NCBI GenBank assembly: GCA_900542425.1
Contig: UQNQ01000019.1
Coordinates: 1 to 32,490, forward strand
Direction: 5' to 3'
DNA length: 32,490 nucleotides
Source of the DNA: an uncultured Eubacteriales bacterium
GTDB lineage: Bacteria; Bacillota; Clostridia; Oscillospirales; CAG-272
In this document: positions 1-7,094 of the stretch, in pieces
How positions within the stretch are numbered: the stretch's first letter is position 1
Layout: every line of letters starts with the position of its first letter
Program-made: the position numbers and the translations under genes
The notes under the pieces: model-generated
What the model saw: the letters and a program-made list of their open reading frames with translations, nothing else
Databases searched by the model: none
Told to the model about the DNA's origin: nothing

Positions 1-285
1 GCAGATAAATTTAAACATAATTTAGATAATGTAGCTTTTCAAGATCCAGTATTACCGCTTTATATGAATGTTAATGGGGAAATTTTTCGAAAAAATGATT
101 CTTTGTCTGAAAACCTTTATGAACAAATAATTAAACCTGTCCAATGGATAAAAACTATTCAAAACATGAGAACAAATAATGTCAATATTTTTTATGAAAT
201 AAGTCCCAAGCCTATATTATCAGCCTTCATCAAGAATATTATAGGAGAAAAAATAAAGGTAATTAATGTTCAAGATATTCTATGA
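1..285 (+). CDS. Malonyl-CoA:ACP transacylase-like acyltransferase, C-terminal end (5' partial)
   Basis: The reading frame is open from base 1 and stops at TGA 283-285, giving the last 94 residues of a longer protein. The fragment carries the C-terminal hallmarks of the FabD/acyltransferase fold: a PVQW motif, then a spaced hydrophobic strand, then YEISPKPILS where FabD proteins usually read YEVGPGKVLT. Known members load malonyl units onto acyl carrier protein for fatty-acid or polyketide synthesis. The Ser-His catalytic region lies outside the window, so activity cannot be judged. The fragment is about 26 % G+C (hand count), far below the rest of the window, and is followed by mobile-element remnants, so I infer acquisition by transfer. 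It may be a stand-alone transacylase or the end of a larger synthase. Confidence 0.75.
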   Translation, partial: ADKFKHNLDNVAFQDPVLPLYMNVNGEIFRKNDSLSENLYEQIIKPVQWIKTIQNMRTNNVNIFYEISPKPILSAFIKNIIGEKIKVINVQDIL

Positions 286-349
286 CGCGAATTGTTTTAT
301 GAATTTTGCAAAATAAGTGTGAGAAGTTTATATATTTAATTCTTTTTAG

Positions 350-682
350 ATTGAAAATAGTGTTGAAGAGGTTTTTGCAACTCAGATTAAAAATTTTTTA
401 TCTCTAACTGAGCAAGTGAAAATTAAACTGCGAAAGCCAAAAACAGCATTGTCGTATTGTGTTTCTAAATTGGAAGAGCAAGATTTTTTCGTTTTCCAAG
501 CTGTTAAGATCCTTCCAGAAGAAATAAATGGCTTGTCGGTAGCCTATGATGTCTTTCCAATCATCGCGTTAAACCAAAAAGATGAACCGAGTGCCAGATT
601 TTTTACGCTACTGCATGAGTTGGTGCATATTCTTTCTCGAACTTCGGATATCTGCAACGACATAAGCCAAGACAGGGTCTAG
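350..682 (+). pseudogene. ImmA/IrrE (DUF955) metallopeptidase fragment
   Basis: An open frame from base 350 (just after an in-frame TAG at 347-349) to TAG 680-682 encodes the core of an ImmA/IrrE-type zinc peptidase. Its features are a PIIALN strand, then FFTLLHELVHIL with the HExxH zinc site at 614-628. Family members cleave phage or ICE repressors and are usually longer on both sides of this core. Here the N-terminal part is missing, no convincing start with a ribosome binding site is seen (a GTG lies at 416), and family-like sequence ends soon after the HELVH helix, near base 660. I read it as a double-ended remnant of a mobile-element regulatory gene. The possibility that the GTG start makes a short protein is low. 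Confidence 0.65.
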
Positions 683-696
683 CTTGGTAAAATGGA

Positions 697-725
697 AATA
701 TTCTGCAATAAAGTTGCAGAATATT
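697..725 (-). terminator. Hairpin downstream of the decayed mobile-element gene
   Basis: An 11-bp perfect inverted repeat (697-707 with 715-725, 7-nt loop) lies between the ImmA fragment and the minus-strand pseudogene. It could be the old terminator of the minus-strand gene. No long T tract follows on either strand, so the role is uncertain. Confidence 0.35.
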
Positions 726-812
726 AGTTCCCACATAGCAGTTAAAGAATAACAAGAGCTTTATTGGCGCGGAAAAGTAAGGGCACCTTGACTCCGGTCT
801 GTGTGTCCAACG

Positions 813-1679
813 TTTTTTTATTTCTGCCTTCGCTTGTGCCAGCTCCATTTTATAGGCGTTCAGCTTCAGATTGACGTTCATATTAAGTGCTGTAGCAATT
901 TCTTCTTTGTCAAGGAAAAGGTCAGATATCTGAAACATAGCTGAAAGGTAATTTTTTAAGTAAATAACAGTACCGTGAGCATCTGAAAAAGAATTGAGAG
1001 ATAATCTAAATCATTCAGCTTTTTCAGATATCGTCCAACAGTTGCTTTTGACATATGCCATCGCTGTGAAAGAGAAGTATAGCTGATAAGCGAATTTCCG
1101 CTGCCATTCCTCATATAGCCCACGGGAACAGACTCCGAACCTTGCACTTGTTCATCATTGTATACAGTATTGATCCATAAATCTAATAACGCGTCCATTT
1201 CCGACGGGCGACGTGTACTGATGATTTCTGACACCTTAGAAACAGGAAGAAAAAAGAAGCCCGTGTCTTTTTGACAAGGGAGCATTATATTCTAATACTC
1301 TGTTGTGCTTATGCCATCCAGTTATCTTGTATTTAACGCTCTGTCCGTTGTAGAGAATTTCAAAGGTGATGAGGTGACGGTTCTGCAGGTCTTTTAGGAT
1401 AGCAATTGCTTGGCGGGGCAGTTGGGCACGGAACTATAGCATAAGTTCTTTGATTTTGCACAACCACTCACCGGGATAAATCGTATCATGGATGCCACCA
1501 AGTCTTCTATGGGAATTCCTAAAGTTTGCATAGCTGGAAAGTACCGTGTAAAAGAAAAGACTGGAACCGCCGTTGATGCGAATGTTCCGGTCCGATATTA
1601 GAGATTGCACAAATTGCCTGTAAATTCGGCAGCGTGGATAATCCACTATTTGTTTTATTTGTAGTTGATATTCTGACAT
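813..1679 (-). pseudogene. Winged-helix replication-initiator-like protein of a mobile element, triply disrupted
   Basis: Reading the minus strand from ATG 1679-1677, preceded by a GGAG box, gives a coherent protein only if three lesions are repaired. The first is an in-frame TAG at 1436-1434. The second is one extra base near 1276-1277, which shifts the frame before the segment CQKDTGFFFLPVSKV. The third is one missing base in the A run 986-990 (T run on the coding strand), after which the segment HGTVIYLKNYLSAMFQISD resumes in the first frame. The repaired protein has a helix-turn-helix-like stretch (YTSLSQRWHMSKATVGRYLKKL). From memory it resembles proteins encoded beside replication or transfer genes of Firmicutes plasmids and ICEs; the exact family name is not certain. 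Similarity fades near base 813. The lesions make a functional product unlikely. Confidence 0.7.
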
Positions 1680-1739
1680 GATTTTCTCCATAAAAATTGG
1701 CACTGATTTATCAGCGTTTTGATTTTTTTGTTTCAACAT

Positions 1740-1915
1740 ATGTATTAATTTGAAAATAGCTTGTCCTTGTCCGATTATGTTAATTTTGATGTAGTTTGTT
1801 CTTATAAAATTGCAGATAGAAAAAGCTTGTACAATCTTTCAAAAGAACAAAAATCCAGTAAAATCAAGAGAGTTTTTGGTATTTCGATTTCACAAGTTGT
1901 TCTTACAATGTCGTG
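1740..1915. other. Unassigned junction segment between element remnant and cotJC
   Basis: This AT-rich stretch lies between the start side of the mobile-element pseudogene and the point, about 1905-1921, where recognisable CotJC sequence begins. A plus-strand open frame from TTG 1761 runs through it and into cotJC antisense, but it has no ribosome binding site and no motif I recognise. It probably holds the right junction of the foreign patch. I see no target-site duplication or terminal inverted repeat. Confidence 0.4.
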
Positions 1916-2325
1916 GCATCTGCTGCAAGATCTTCATTCAAATCAGCGAATAAATCGCCTTTGACACCCAGATATGCAGCTGTAAACGGTACGCCTGAAG
2001 CGGAGACAGGATAGATACCGGTTGTATGATCGACAAAATAGGTGTCAAATCCGGATTTTTTGATTTCTTCCATGGATAAATTTCTTGTCAGCTGATAAAG
2101 AATGGCGGCGATCATTTCCTGATGCGCAAGCTCTTCCGTACCCACATCGGTTAAAATACCGATAATTTCTCCATATGGCATGGTAAAACGTTGATTGAGA
2201 TATCGGGTAGCAGCTCCGATTTCTCCGTCGGGACCTCCAAGCTGACTGATAATAAGTTTTGCATACATTGGATTTGGATTTTTGATTTTAACAGGATACT
2301 GCAATTTTTTCTCATATGCCCACAT
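1903..2325 (-). CDS. cotJC: CotJC-like manganese-catalase-family spore coat protein, C-terminally truncated
   Basis: The 140-residue product matches the start of CotJC, a manganese-catalase-fold protein of the inner spore coat. It begins MWAYEKKLQYPV, has the GGPDGE segment (Glu35 a likely metal ligand) and TEELAHQEM with Glu65 and His68 as further ligands. Family proteins are about 190 residues long. Here family sequence stops after EDLAAD, followed by ATTL and a stop, so the second half of the helix bundle with the distal Glu and His ligands is missing. The break coincides with the edge of the foreign patch. It is the last gene of cotJABC, 3 nt after cotJB. The remaining protein is probably inactive as a catalase; a structural role cannot be excluded. 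Confidence 0.85.
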   Translation of the reverse strand: MWAYEKKLQYPVKIKNPNPMYAKLIISQLGGPDGEIGAATRYLNQRFTMPYGEIIGILTDVGTEELAHQEMIAAILYQLTRNLSMEEIKKSGFDTYFVDHTTGIYPVSASGVPFTAAYLGVKGDLFADLNEDLAADATTL

Positions 2326-2328
2326 AAA

Positions 2329-2583
2329 TCAGTTTGCCTCACTTTCCCACGGCCATGGTTTATCAATCCAGTGCCAGTCATTGATATCGTTGTTACCGTA
2401 AATCGTAAGAGGACCAAATTTACCTTCATATTCATCACGAAGTCCTTTTGCAATTGCACGGTGTTTGTCGTAATAGGCAAGTGCTTTTTTATTTGTTGGA
2501 TGTCCGTCCAGATACAGCACGGTTTCCAGTGTTACAAAATCCTCTGCCTGAATGCGGCGGAGGAGTTTTTCTTTTTCATTCAT
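2329..2583 (-). CDS. cotJB: Spore coat protein CotJB
   Basis: This 84-residue protein matches CotJB: a short helical start (MNEKEKLLRRIQAEDF) followed by a segment with LYLDGHPTNKKALAYYDKH and a Trp/Pro-rich end (DWHWIDKPWPW). In Bacillus the protein is made in the mother cell under SigE and is assembled into the coat with CotJA and CotJC. The start overlaps the cotJA stop by 4 nt (ATGA), a sign of translational coupling, and cotJC follows after 3 nt. Length and composition look normal, so this gene appears intact although the operon's last gene is cut. Confidence 0.9.
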   Translation of the reverse strand: MNEKEKLLRRIQAEDFVTLETVLYLDGHPTNKKALAYYDKHRAIAKGLRDEYEGKFGPLTIYGNNDINDWHWIDKPWPWESEAN

Positions 2584-2885
2584 TCCATTCTCCTCCTTTG
2601 TCCGTAAAACGGCTTTTCCAGCTCACGGAACAATGTGCCTGCCGAGAGCGCTTCATCCGGCTCGTACAAGTCAGTGAAGTCTTGGAAAGGAATATACGCC
2701 ATGGCAAGACTTAATGGCATATTGGACAGAGACCCAGCTTGAGATGTTACCGTATCTTGAACAAAGCCATCATTGCTCATGGGGTTTATATATTGATTAC
2801 TGGTACTTGCGTTGACTGCAGCCGCATGAATGCGGTTTTGGTATTCAGGCCAACGGCGGTGCGCAGTATTTCTTGAATGTTGCAC
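2580..2885 (-). CDS. cotJA: Spore coat-associated protein CotJA
   Basis: The C-terminal half has the CotJA signature: LAMAYIPFQDFTDLYEPDEA, then GTLFRELEKPFYG. The N-terminal half is a low-complexity Asn/Ser/His stretch. The chosen start is GTG 2885, which lies 9 nt after an AAGGAG box; an ATG at 2892 is out of frame and too close to the box. CotJA is needed for CotJC assembly in Bacillus. It heads the cotJABC operon, which is read from the 2934-2966 region. At 101 residues it is somewhat longer than the Bacillus protein (about 80) because of the N-terminal part. Confidence 0.85.
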   Translation of the reverse strand: MQHSRNTAHRRWPEYQNRIHAAAVNASTSNQYINPMSNDGFVQDTVTSQAGSLSNMPLSLAMAYIPFQDFTDLYEPDEALSAGTLFRELEKPFYGQRRRME

Positions 2886-2936
2886 GATGCATTTCTCCTT
2901 CTTTTAAAATGGTTTGACGTGATATCGTCTAATCAC

Positions 2937-2966
2937 ATAGTATGTGAAGAGTTTAAAAAAAGTCAA
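2937..2966 (-). promoter_or_regulatory. Candidate cotJ promoter with 13-bp palindrome
   Basis: On the minus strand a TTGACT box (2966-2961) is followed after 18 bp by TACTAT (2942-2937), or after 16 bp by CATACT. The same bases include CATACTAT, close to the SigE -10 pattern expected for a mother-cell coat operon, but I see no clear SigE -35. A perfect palindrome CACATA-G-TATGTG (2934-2946) sits on the -10 region. The site lies about 50 nt before the cotJA start. Confidence 0.4.
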
Positions 2967-2983
2967 GTTTTCCACCGCCGGCA

Positions 2984-3012
2984 TTGACCAAAGAACAAAA
3001 AGCGGATATAAT
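2984..3012 (+). promoter_or_regulatory. SigA-type promoter of the VanZ-like gene
   Basis: TTGACC (2984-2989) and TATAAT (3007-3012) are separated by 17 bp, a near-consensus vegetative promoter. It is divergent from the cotJ operon and lies about 34 nt upstream of the chosen ATG at 3046. Confidence 0.8.
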
Positions 3013-3045
3013 ATAGCAGAAATGAATTTTTTATCGGAGATTTTT

Positions 3046-3546
3046 ATGAAAAAAAAGATTCTGCGATATCTTATGCTCGTTTTATCTTTGCTGATTGCCG
3101 CCGCAATTTTTTTATTTTCTGCTGAGAACGGAGAAAAATCGGGGAATTTAAGCGACAAACTTGCCGAAAAAATTTTACAGATATTCGGTATAACAGATAA
3201 AAATTCTTCAGAAGAAAATCAAGCGGAAACGATTGTTTCTGTAGGTTCGGTATTTCGTAAGCTTGCTCATTTTATTGAATATTTTGCGCTTGGAGGCGCA
3301 GTATGCGGCTTTTTTTTGACTTATTCGATGACACCTCTCCGGTGTATATGGCTTTCTTCCGGAATTTCTGTTCTTTATGCTGTTTCGGATGAACTCCATC
3401 AATATTTTGTCCCGGGACGAAATGCTTCTGTGTGGGATGTGCTGTTAGATGCTGTAGGTGCGATTTGCGGTATATTTGCAGTTGCTGGAATTATGGTTTT
3501 GATTCGTAGAAAACAAATAAAGTCTCCATCTCATGAAAAACCATAA
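3046..3546 (+). CDS. VanZ family membrane protein
   Basis: The protein is 166 residues from ATG 3046, which follows TCGGAG at good spacing; an upstream in-frame ATG lies before the promoter and is not used. An N-terminal membrane segment (about residues 7-24) is followed by a polar loop, then the VanZ core: FRKLAHFIEYFALG, two further hydrophobic segments, and SDELHQYFVPGR with VWDVLLDAVGA. VanZ of Enterococcus raises teicoplanin resistance, but most chromosomal relatives have no proven role in resistance. There are no van genes nearby, so it should not be read as a resistance marker. It is a single-gene unit with its own promoter and a hairpin 18 nt after the stop. Confidence 0.85.
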   Translation: MKKKILRYLMLVLSLLIAAAIFLFSAENGEKSGNLSDKLAEKILQIFGITDKNSSEENQAETIVSVGSVFRKLAHFIEYFALGGAVCGFFLTYSMTPLRCIWLSSGISVLYAVSDELHQYFVPGRNASVWDVLLDAVGAICGIFAVAGIMVLIRRKQIKSPSHEKP

Positions 3547-3563
3547 CAATATATCTTTCATAG

Positions 3564-3602
3564 AAAGCGTCCCAAAAGTTTATCAGACTTTTGGGACGCT
3601 TT
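3564..3602 (+). terminator. Hairpin terminator after the VanZ-like gene
   Basis: A 16-bp perfect stem (3564-3579 with 3587-3602) has a 7-nt loop. The T tract after it is poor, so termination strength is uncertain. The inner part (CCAAAAGT, 7-nt loop, ACTTTTGG) recurs at 13239-13261. Confidence 0.65.
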
Positions 3603-3665
3603 GATCATAAAAAATATGTTTTATAATCGGATGAATCCATTGAATTTTCAATGATATAGAAACGG

Positions 3666-4352
3666 TTATCTTTTCAAAGTACGCAGATAGATTTTGCTTT
3701 CTTCGCGGATTCGATTGCTTTCAATCGCTTTTTGAATTGTTTTATTATGAATCCAAACAGACAGCCGATGCTCCTCAAGATAGGGAAGTATGGTATCGTA
3801 CTGTTTGGCAAGCGCCGTAGCGAAATACCATGCTGCCATCATGTTGACATAGTACTCATTTGAATGGATTTGTGCTACCATTTCCGGATAGGCGGAAGAA
3901 AAGGTTTCATCTAAATAAAAACGCATAAGCATTTCGATTCCAAACCGAATCGTATAGGTGTGACCGGAAACTGTCCACTGTCTGATTTTTTGGATAAGCT
4001 CCGGCGGATGCTTGCGAAAACTTTTCGGGACAATCAAATCACAGGTTGCCCAGTTATCGATATAAGGAAGAAAGGTATCCAGCGCAGGTATCAAGGGAGA
4101 AGGATACGGCATCCCTTCGAGAAGAAGTCCGTGCAAATTGTTTTCTTCGTAGTAAGCGTGCGGAAGTGTGACAAGAAACCGTTCCGCCTCTGATGTTCCG
4201 GCAAGCTCCTTCGCATACTTGCGAAGTACCGGTGTACGGACTCCGATTATGGTTTCGGGAGCAATATTCGGGATAAGGGCTGCCTGAAATCGTTTGTATG
4301 CGGGGTCCTGCATAGAGAATAGCTTTTCTCGTATGATTTCTGTAGGGTTCAT
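3666..4352 (-). CDS. AlkD-like DNA alkylation repair protein (DNA glycosylase)
   Basis: The 228-residue, all-helical protein has the features of the AlkD HEAT-repeat family: GVRTPVLRKYAKEL near residues 37-50, YYEENNLHGLLLEG near 67-80, a central NWATCDLIVPKSFRK segment, and a final SVWIHNKTIQKAIESNRI. Known AlkD removes 3-methyl- and 7-methyl-purines from DNA without base flipping. The Trp and Asp of the NWATCD segment correspond to active-site residues of the family. A GGAGG box lies 5 nt before the ATG. It is a single gene, with intergenic space on both sides and no clear promoter found. Within the family the substrate is inferred. Confidence 0.85.
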   Translation of the reverse strand: MNPTEIIREKLFSMQDPAYKRFQAALIPNIAPETIIGVRTPVLRKYAKELAGTSEAERFLVTLPHAYYEENNLHGLLLEGMPYPSPLIPALDTFLPYIDNWATCDLIVPKSFRKHPPELIQKIRQWTVSGHTYTIRFGIEMLMRFYLDETFSSAYPEMVAQIHSNEYYVNMMAAWYFATALAKQYDTILPYLEEHRLSVWIHNKTIQKAIESNRIREESKIYLRTLKR

Positions 4353-4633
4353 TTTTCCTCCGTGGCAGAATTTTTTATTTGATTTCTGATTCTTCGATGA
4401 TATCTATGGCTTAGCGGCTTGTGTTAAAAGATTTTTACGAATTCTATCTTAGGTACGTTTTTTCATCGGTATAAAAGAAAATTTTTTTGGATGGATATTA
4501 TCCGACGAGAAGAGAAAAGTTGACTTTTTAAATTTGTCAGAATGGAGATTTTGTTTTTGATATGACACCTGACAGGCATTTAGGGGTTTATAAGCTAGTC
4601 TTCCGTTTTTTTCATGGGACAATTTCAGAAAAA

Positions 4634-5029
4634 TTACATGGATGCTCCGTATTGATTTTGTATTTTTTTTAAGATTTCTTCATCTGCCGGACAGAAAGAA
4701 TACTGCGGAATTTCCTCAGGGGTGATCCAGTGAAGGCTGAGATGTTCAAGCTTTTGTAAAACTCCGTCCTCAATCACTGATTCAAATACGGTGAGATGAA
4801 TGGTAATATCAGAATACACATGTATCACTTGCGCGAATATTCCTGTCGGACGTACAGTGATGCCGAGTTCCTCTCGGCATTCACGTACCAGTGCCTGTTC
4901 CGGTGTTTCACCGGCTTCCGCTTTTCCTCCGGCGAATTCCCAGAGCAGAGCTCTGGTCTTGTTTTCCGGACGCTGACAGATTAAAAATCGGTTTTCTTTC
5001 CAAATGAGAGCGGCTACGACTTCGGTCAC
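4634..5029 (-). CDS. mutT: MutT-like Nudix hydrolase (8-oxo-dGTP diphosphatase type)
   Basis: The 131-residue protein has a complete Nudix box from Gly35 to Ile57 (G-x5-E-x7-REUxEExGU), with catalytic residues Glu50, Glu53 and Glu54. MTEVVAALIWKENRFLICQR and the length match the small MutT group, which removes 8-oxo-dGTP from the nucleotide pool; substrate specificity is inferred. The start is GTG 5029, set by a GGGAGG box 7 nt upstream. It follows the YgjP-like gene on the same strand after 103 nt. No strong promoter is visible in that gap, so weak read-through from the upstream gene is possible. Confidence 0.85.
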   Translation of the reverse strand: MTEVVAALIWKENRFLICQRPENKTRALLWEFAGGKAEAGETPEQALVRECREELGITVRPTGIFAQVIHVYSDITIHLTVFESVIEDGVLQKLEHLSLHWITPEEIPQYSFCPADEEILKKIQNQYGASM

Positions 5030-5132
5030 AATGATTCCTCCCTTTTTTCAGTTTGTATACTATCTATAGGAATGATGGCTTGGAATACGAATCAAAATAT
5101 CTGTTCAAATGTTTTCAGAAAATAAAAAGCTA

Positions 5133-5840
5133 TCAGCATTCGTTTTCCAAAAGGAGTTTTCGCTCCTTCCAATCAGGCATGAAATGCTGAAGCTCCTCAT
5201 AAAAGCGCGGTGAATGATTGGGCTGAAGGAAATGCACAAATTCATGAACAACGATATATTCCATACAGGAAACGGGATATAAGACAAGATTTTTGTTAAA
5301 CGTCAGAATTCCCTCAGTCGGACGGCAGCTGCCCCAGCGAGCGCGCATTTTTCGAAATCGTATCACCGGGAAAGGAACGCCTCGTGCGGCAAATTGCGGG
5401 TAGACATTCTGACAAATTTCCATGATGGTTGTCCGACAGACTTCCTCCAAATAAGTATTCAATATTCTTTTCTTCATGGCAATGTTGCTAGGATCGGGTA
5501 CTGTGAATATAAGATGATTTCCATCCTTTATGACCGAATATTCTTTGCCTTGAATAGGACAAAGGAGCCATTCTTTTCCGAGCAGGCGGAACGCTTCTCC
5601 TTCTGCATATTGGAAATTCCGGGCCGCATTGCTTTGTGACAATGTAATTCTGTTCAGTGTCCGCAGAATCCAGTAGGATTTTTTCTGTAAAAAATCCCGA
5701 ATGCAGTGTTCAGGAACCTTGTTATTTGCACTGACAAGGATCGTTCCATCTGACCGGATTCGAAGGTTCATATTTTTTACATGCTTTCTTTGAAAATCGT
5801 AATGGATTTCCCGACCTTCCAACAGGATTGTACGCGTCAT
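5133..5840 (-). CDS. YgjP-like (DUF45) zinc metallopeptidase domain protein
   Basis: The 235-residue protein ends in the YgjP/SprT-type domain: MRARWGSC at 165-172, a strand with FNKNLVLYP, then HEFVH at 199-203 and the third ligand His209 in PNHSPRFY. The N-terminal half is beta-rich, as in other DUF45 proteins. Members are predicted zinc-dependent peptidases, often found beside type I restriction genes; none is seen here, and the substrate is unknown. ATG 5840 follows an AAGGAG box by 10 nt. All three zinc ligands are present, so the enzyme is likely intact. Confidence 0.85.
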   Translation of the reverse strand: MTRTILLEGREIHYDFQRKHVKNMNLRIRSDGTILVSANNKVPEHCIRDFLQKKSYWILRTLNRITLSQSNAARNFQYAEGEAFRLLGKEWLLCPIQGKEYSVIKDGNHLIFTVPDPSNIAMKKRILNTYLEEVCRTTIMEICQNVYPQFAARGVPFPVIRFRKMRARWGSCRPTEGILTFNKNLVLYPVSCMEYIVVHEFVHFLQPNHSPRFYEELQHFMPDWKERKLLLENEC

Positions 5841-5887
5841 CCGTTTTATTCTCCTTTGCCTTTTTATGAGAGTTGCTTTTATGGGTT

Positions 5888-5916
5888 ATCAGATCATGGA
5901 ACGGGGCCCCTGTCAA
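5888..5916 (-). promoter_or_regulatory. Candidate promoter of the YgjP-like gene
   Basis: On the minus strand a perfect TTGACA (5916-5911) and TCTGAT (5893-5888) are separated by 17 bp. The -10 box matches four of six positions. GGGGCCCC, a self-complementary octamer, lies inside the spacer. The site is about 48 nt upstream of the start. Confidence 0.5.
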
Positions 5917-6002
5917 TTCACACAATACGGTCTCTCTCAAAATAACCGATGGTTGACAGAGAGCTATCGGTTTTGTAAAAAAACAGAATGCAAGACCTTT
6001 GT

Positions 6003-6041
6003 AAAGAAGCGGCATCTTTTAAAAAAAGATGCCGCTTCTTT
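6003..6041 (-). terminator. Terminator of degV
   Basis: An 18-bp perfect stem (6003-6020 with 6024-6041, 3-nt loop) starts 7 nt after the DegV stop. The arms themselves carry A and T runs, which gives a T-rich 3' side on either strand. Confidence 0.75.
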
Positions 6042-6048
6042 GTTATGG

Positions 6049-6936
6049 TTAATCTTCTCTCTTTTTTCCCCAGAAAAACAAGGCGACAGTCCCGGGACCG
6101 GTATGGCTTCCGATCGTGGTTCCGATGCTGTTAATGAGAACCTTTCCGTTCAGAGAAGGAAATCTTGCTTCGACAAGATCAGCGACGGCACGAGCATCTT
6201 CATAGCAGGCGGAATTGGAAATATAGCATTTTCCGGAATAATTCAGTCCACCGTCCGCATACAGTTCCATCTTATTTACAATTGCCTCTATGACTTTTTT
6301 CTTGGTTCGAATTTTTTCTCTCGGAATCAATCTGCCCAGATTGTCCATGTTCATCAGAGGACAGATTTGAAGGACTGTACCGAACCACCCGGATGCTTTG
6401 GAAATACGTCCTCCTTTCACGAAGAACGTGAGGTCAGTGGAGAAAAACCAGTGATGAAGTCGTAACTTGTTTTCTTCTGCCCAGTCTCTGACTTCTTCAA
6501 TGGAAAGCCCTTCGTCGCGCAGGTCAGCCAGCTTGTCCATGAAAAGTCCGTAACCGGAAGAGGCGCCAAGGGAATCTACAATGTAAATTTTTCTGTCCGG
6601 AAATTTTTCCGCAAGTTCGTTTTTGGCGACATTGGCAGCATTGACAACGCCGGTAATGCCGGATGAAAGACAAACATGCAGAATATCAAAGCCTTTTTCA
6701 AGAAAAGGGGTGAAATATTCGATAAATTCACCTGTGCTGATTTGAGAGGTGCTGGTTTCCGCTCCATTGGTCATTGCCTCATAAAACTTGTCAAAAGACA
6801 TGCTTTTTCCAAGGTCATCGTCATATTGTTGTCCGTTCAGTGTATAGTGAAAACAGCAGTAAGAGATATCCCTTTCTGCGAAATGTTCCGCGGAAAGATC
6901 TGCGGTAGAGCAGCAGCTTAAAATATACTTTGCCAT
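6049..6936 (-). CDS. DegV family fatty-acid-binding protein
   Basis: From ATG 6936, which has a GAAGG box, the protein is 295 residues; an in-frame ATG at 7038 lies upstream of the promoter and is rejected. DegV features in order are: MAKYILSCCSTADLS, a Thr/Ser-rich TSTSQIST segment near residue 60, CLSSGITGV, IYIVDSLGASSGYG, FFVKGGRISK and a C-terminal SIGTTIGSHTGPGTVALFF. The fold binds a single fatty acid, and in Firmicutes some members (FakB) present it to the kinase FakA for phospholipid synthesis. No fakA is visible in the window, so the partner is unknown. The gene has its own promoter and terminator and appears intact. Confidence 0.9.
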   Translation of the reverse strand: MAKYILSCCSTADLSAEHFAERDISYCCFHYTLNGQQYDDDLGKSMSFDKFYEAMTNGAETSTSQISTGEFIEYFTPFLEKGFDILHVCLSSGITGVVNAANVAKNELAEKFPDRKIYIVDSLGASSGYGLFMDKLADLRDEGLSIEEVRDWAEENKLRLHHWFFSTDLTFFVKGGRISKASGWFGTVLQICPLMNMDNLGRLIPREKIRTKKKVIEAIVNKMELYADGGLNYSGKCYISNSACYEDARAVADLVEARFPSLNGKVLINSIGTTIGSHTGPGTVALFFWGKKRED

Positions 6937-6994
6937 AAAAATACCTTCTTTCTTTTCATTTTTATCATGTTTTTTTGCTATCATTTCTGTTATC

Positions 6995-7023
6995 ATCTTA
7001 CAGCATCGGCGGGTTTTTGTCAA
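6995..7023 (-). promoter_or_regulatory. SigA-type promoter of degV
   Basis: On the minus strand TTGACA (7023-7018) and TAAGAT (7000-6995) are 17 bp apart. It lies about 58 nt before the ATG at 6936 and supports that start over the upstream ATG at 7038. Confidence 0.75.
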
Positions 7024-7094
7024 TTCCCAAATAAACAAGAATTTAAAATACTGCTGAAAAATTCTGTATTTTGCAAAATATCGTTCTGCCTGAT

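Noticed and set aside
351..1759. TTGAAAATAG present at 351-360 and 1750-1759, flanking the decayed segment
   Set aside because: A 10-mer match in AT-rich DNA over 1.4 kb is expected by chance; no terminal inverted repeats or integrase were found to support an element boundary.
3046..3546. VanZ-like gene as a glycopeptide resistance marker
   Set aside because: There is no vanA-, vanH- or vanX-type gene near it, and most VanZ homologues have no shown link to resistance.
5953..5981. TTGACA and TAAAAA on the plus strand, 17 bp apart
   Set aside because: No plus-strand gene lies downstream; the nearest sequence is the degV terminator and gene on the other strand.
5866..6465. Plus-strand open frame of 199 codons
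   Set aside because: It is antisense to degV over most of its length, crosses the degV terminator and has no domain.
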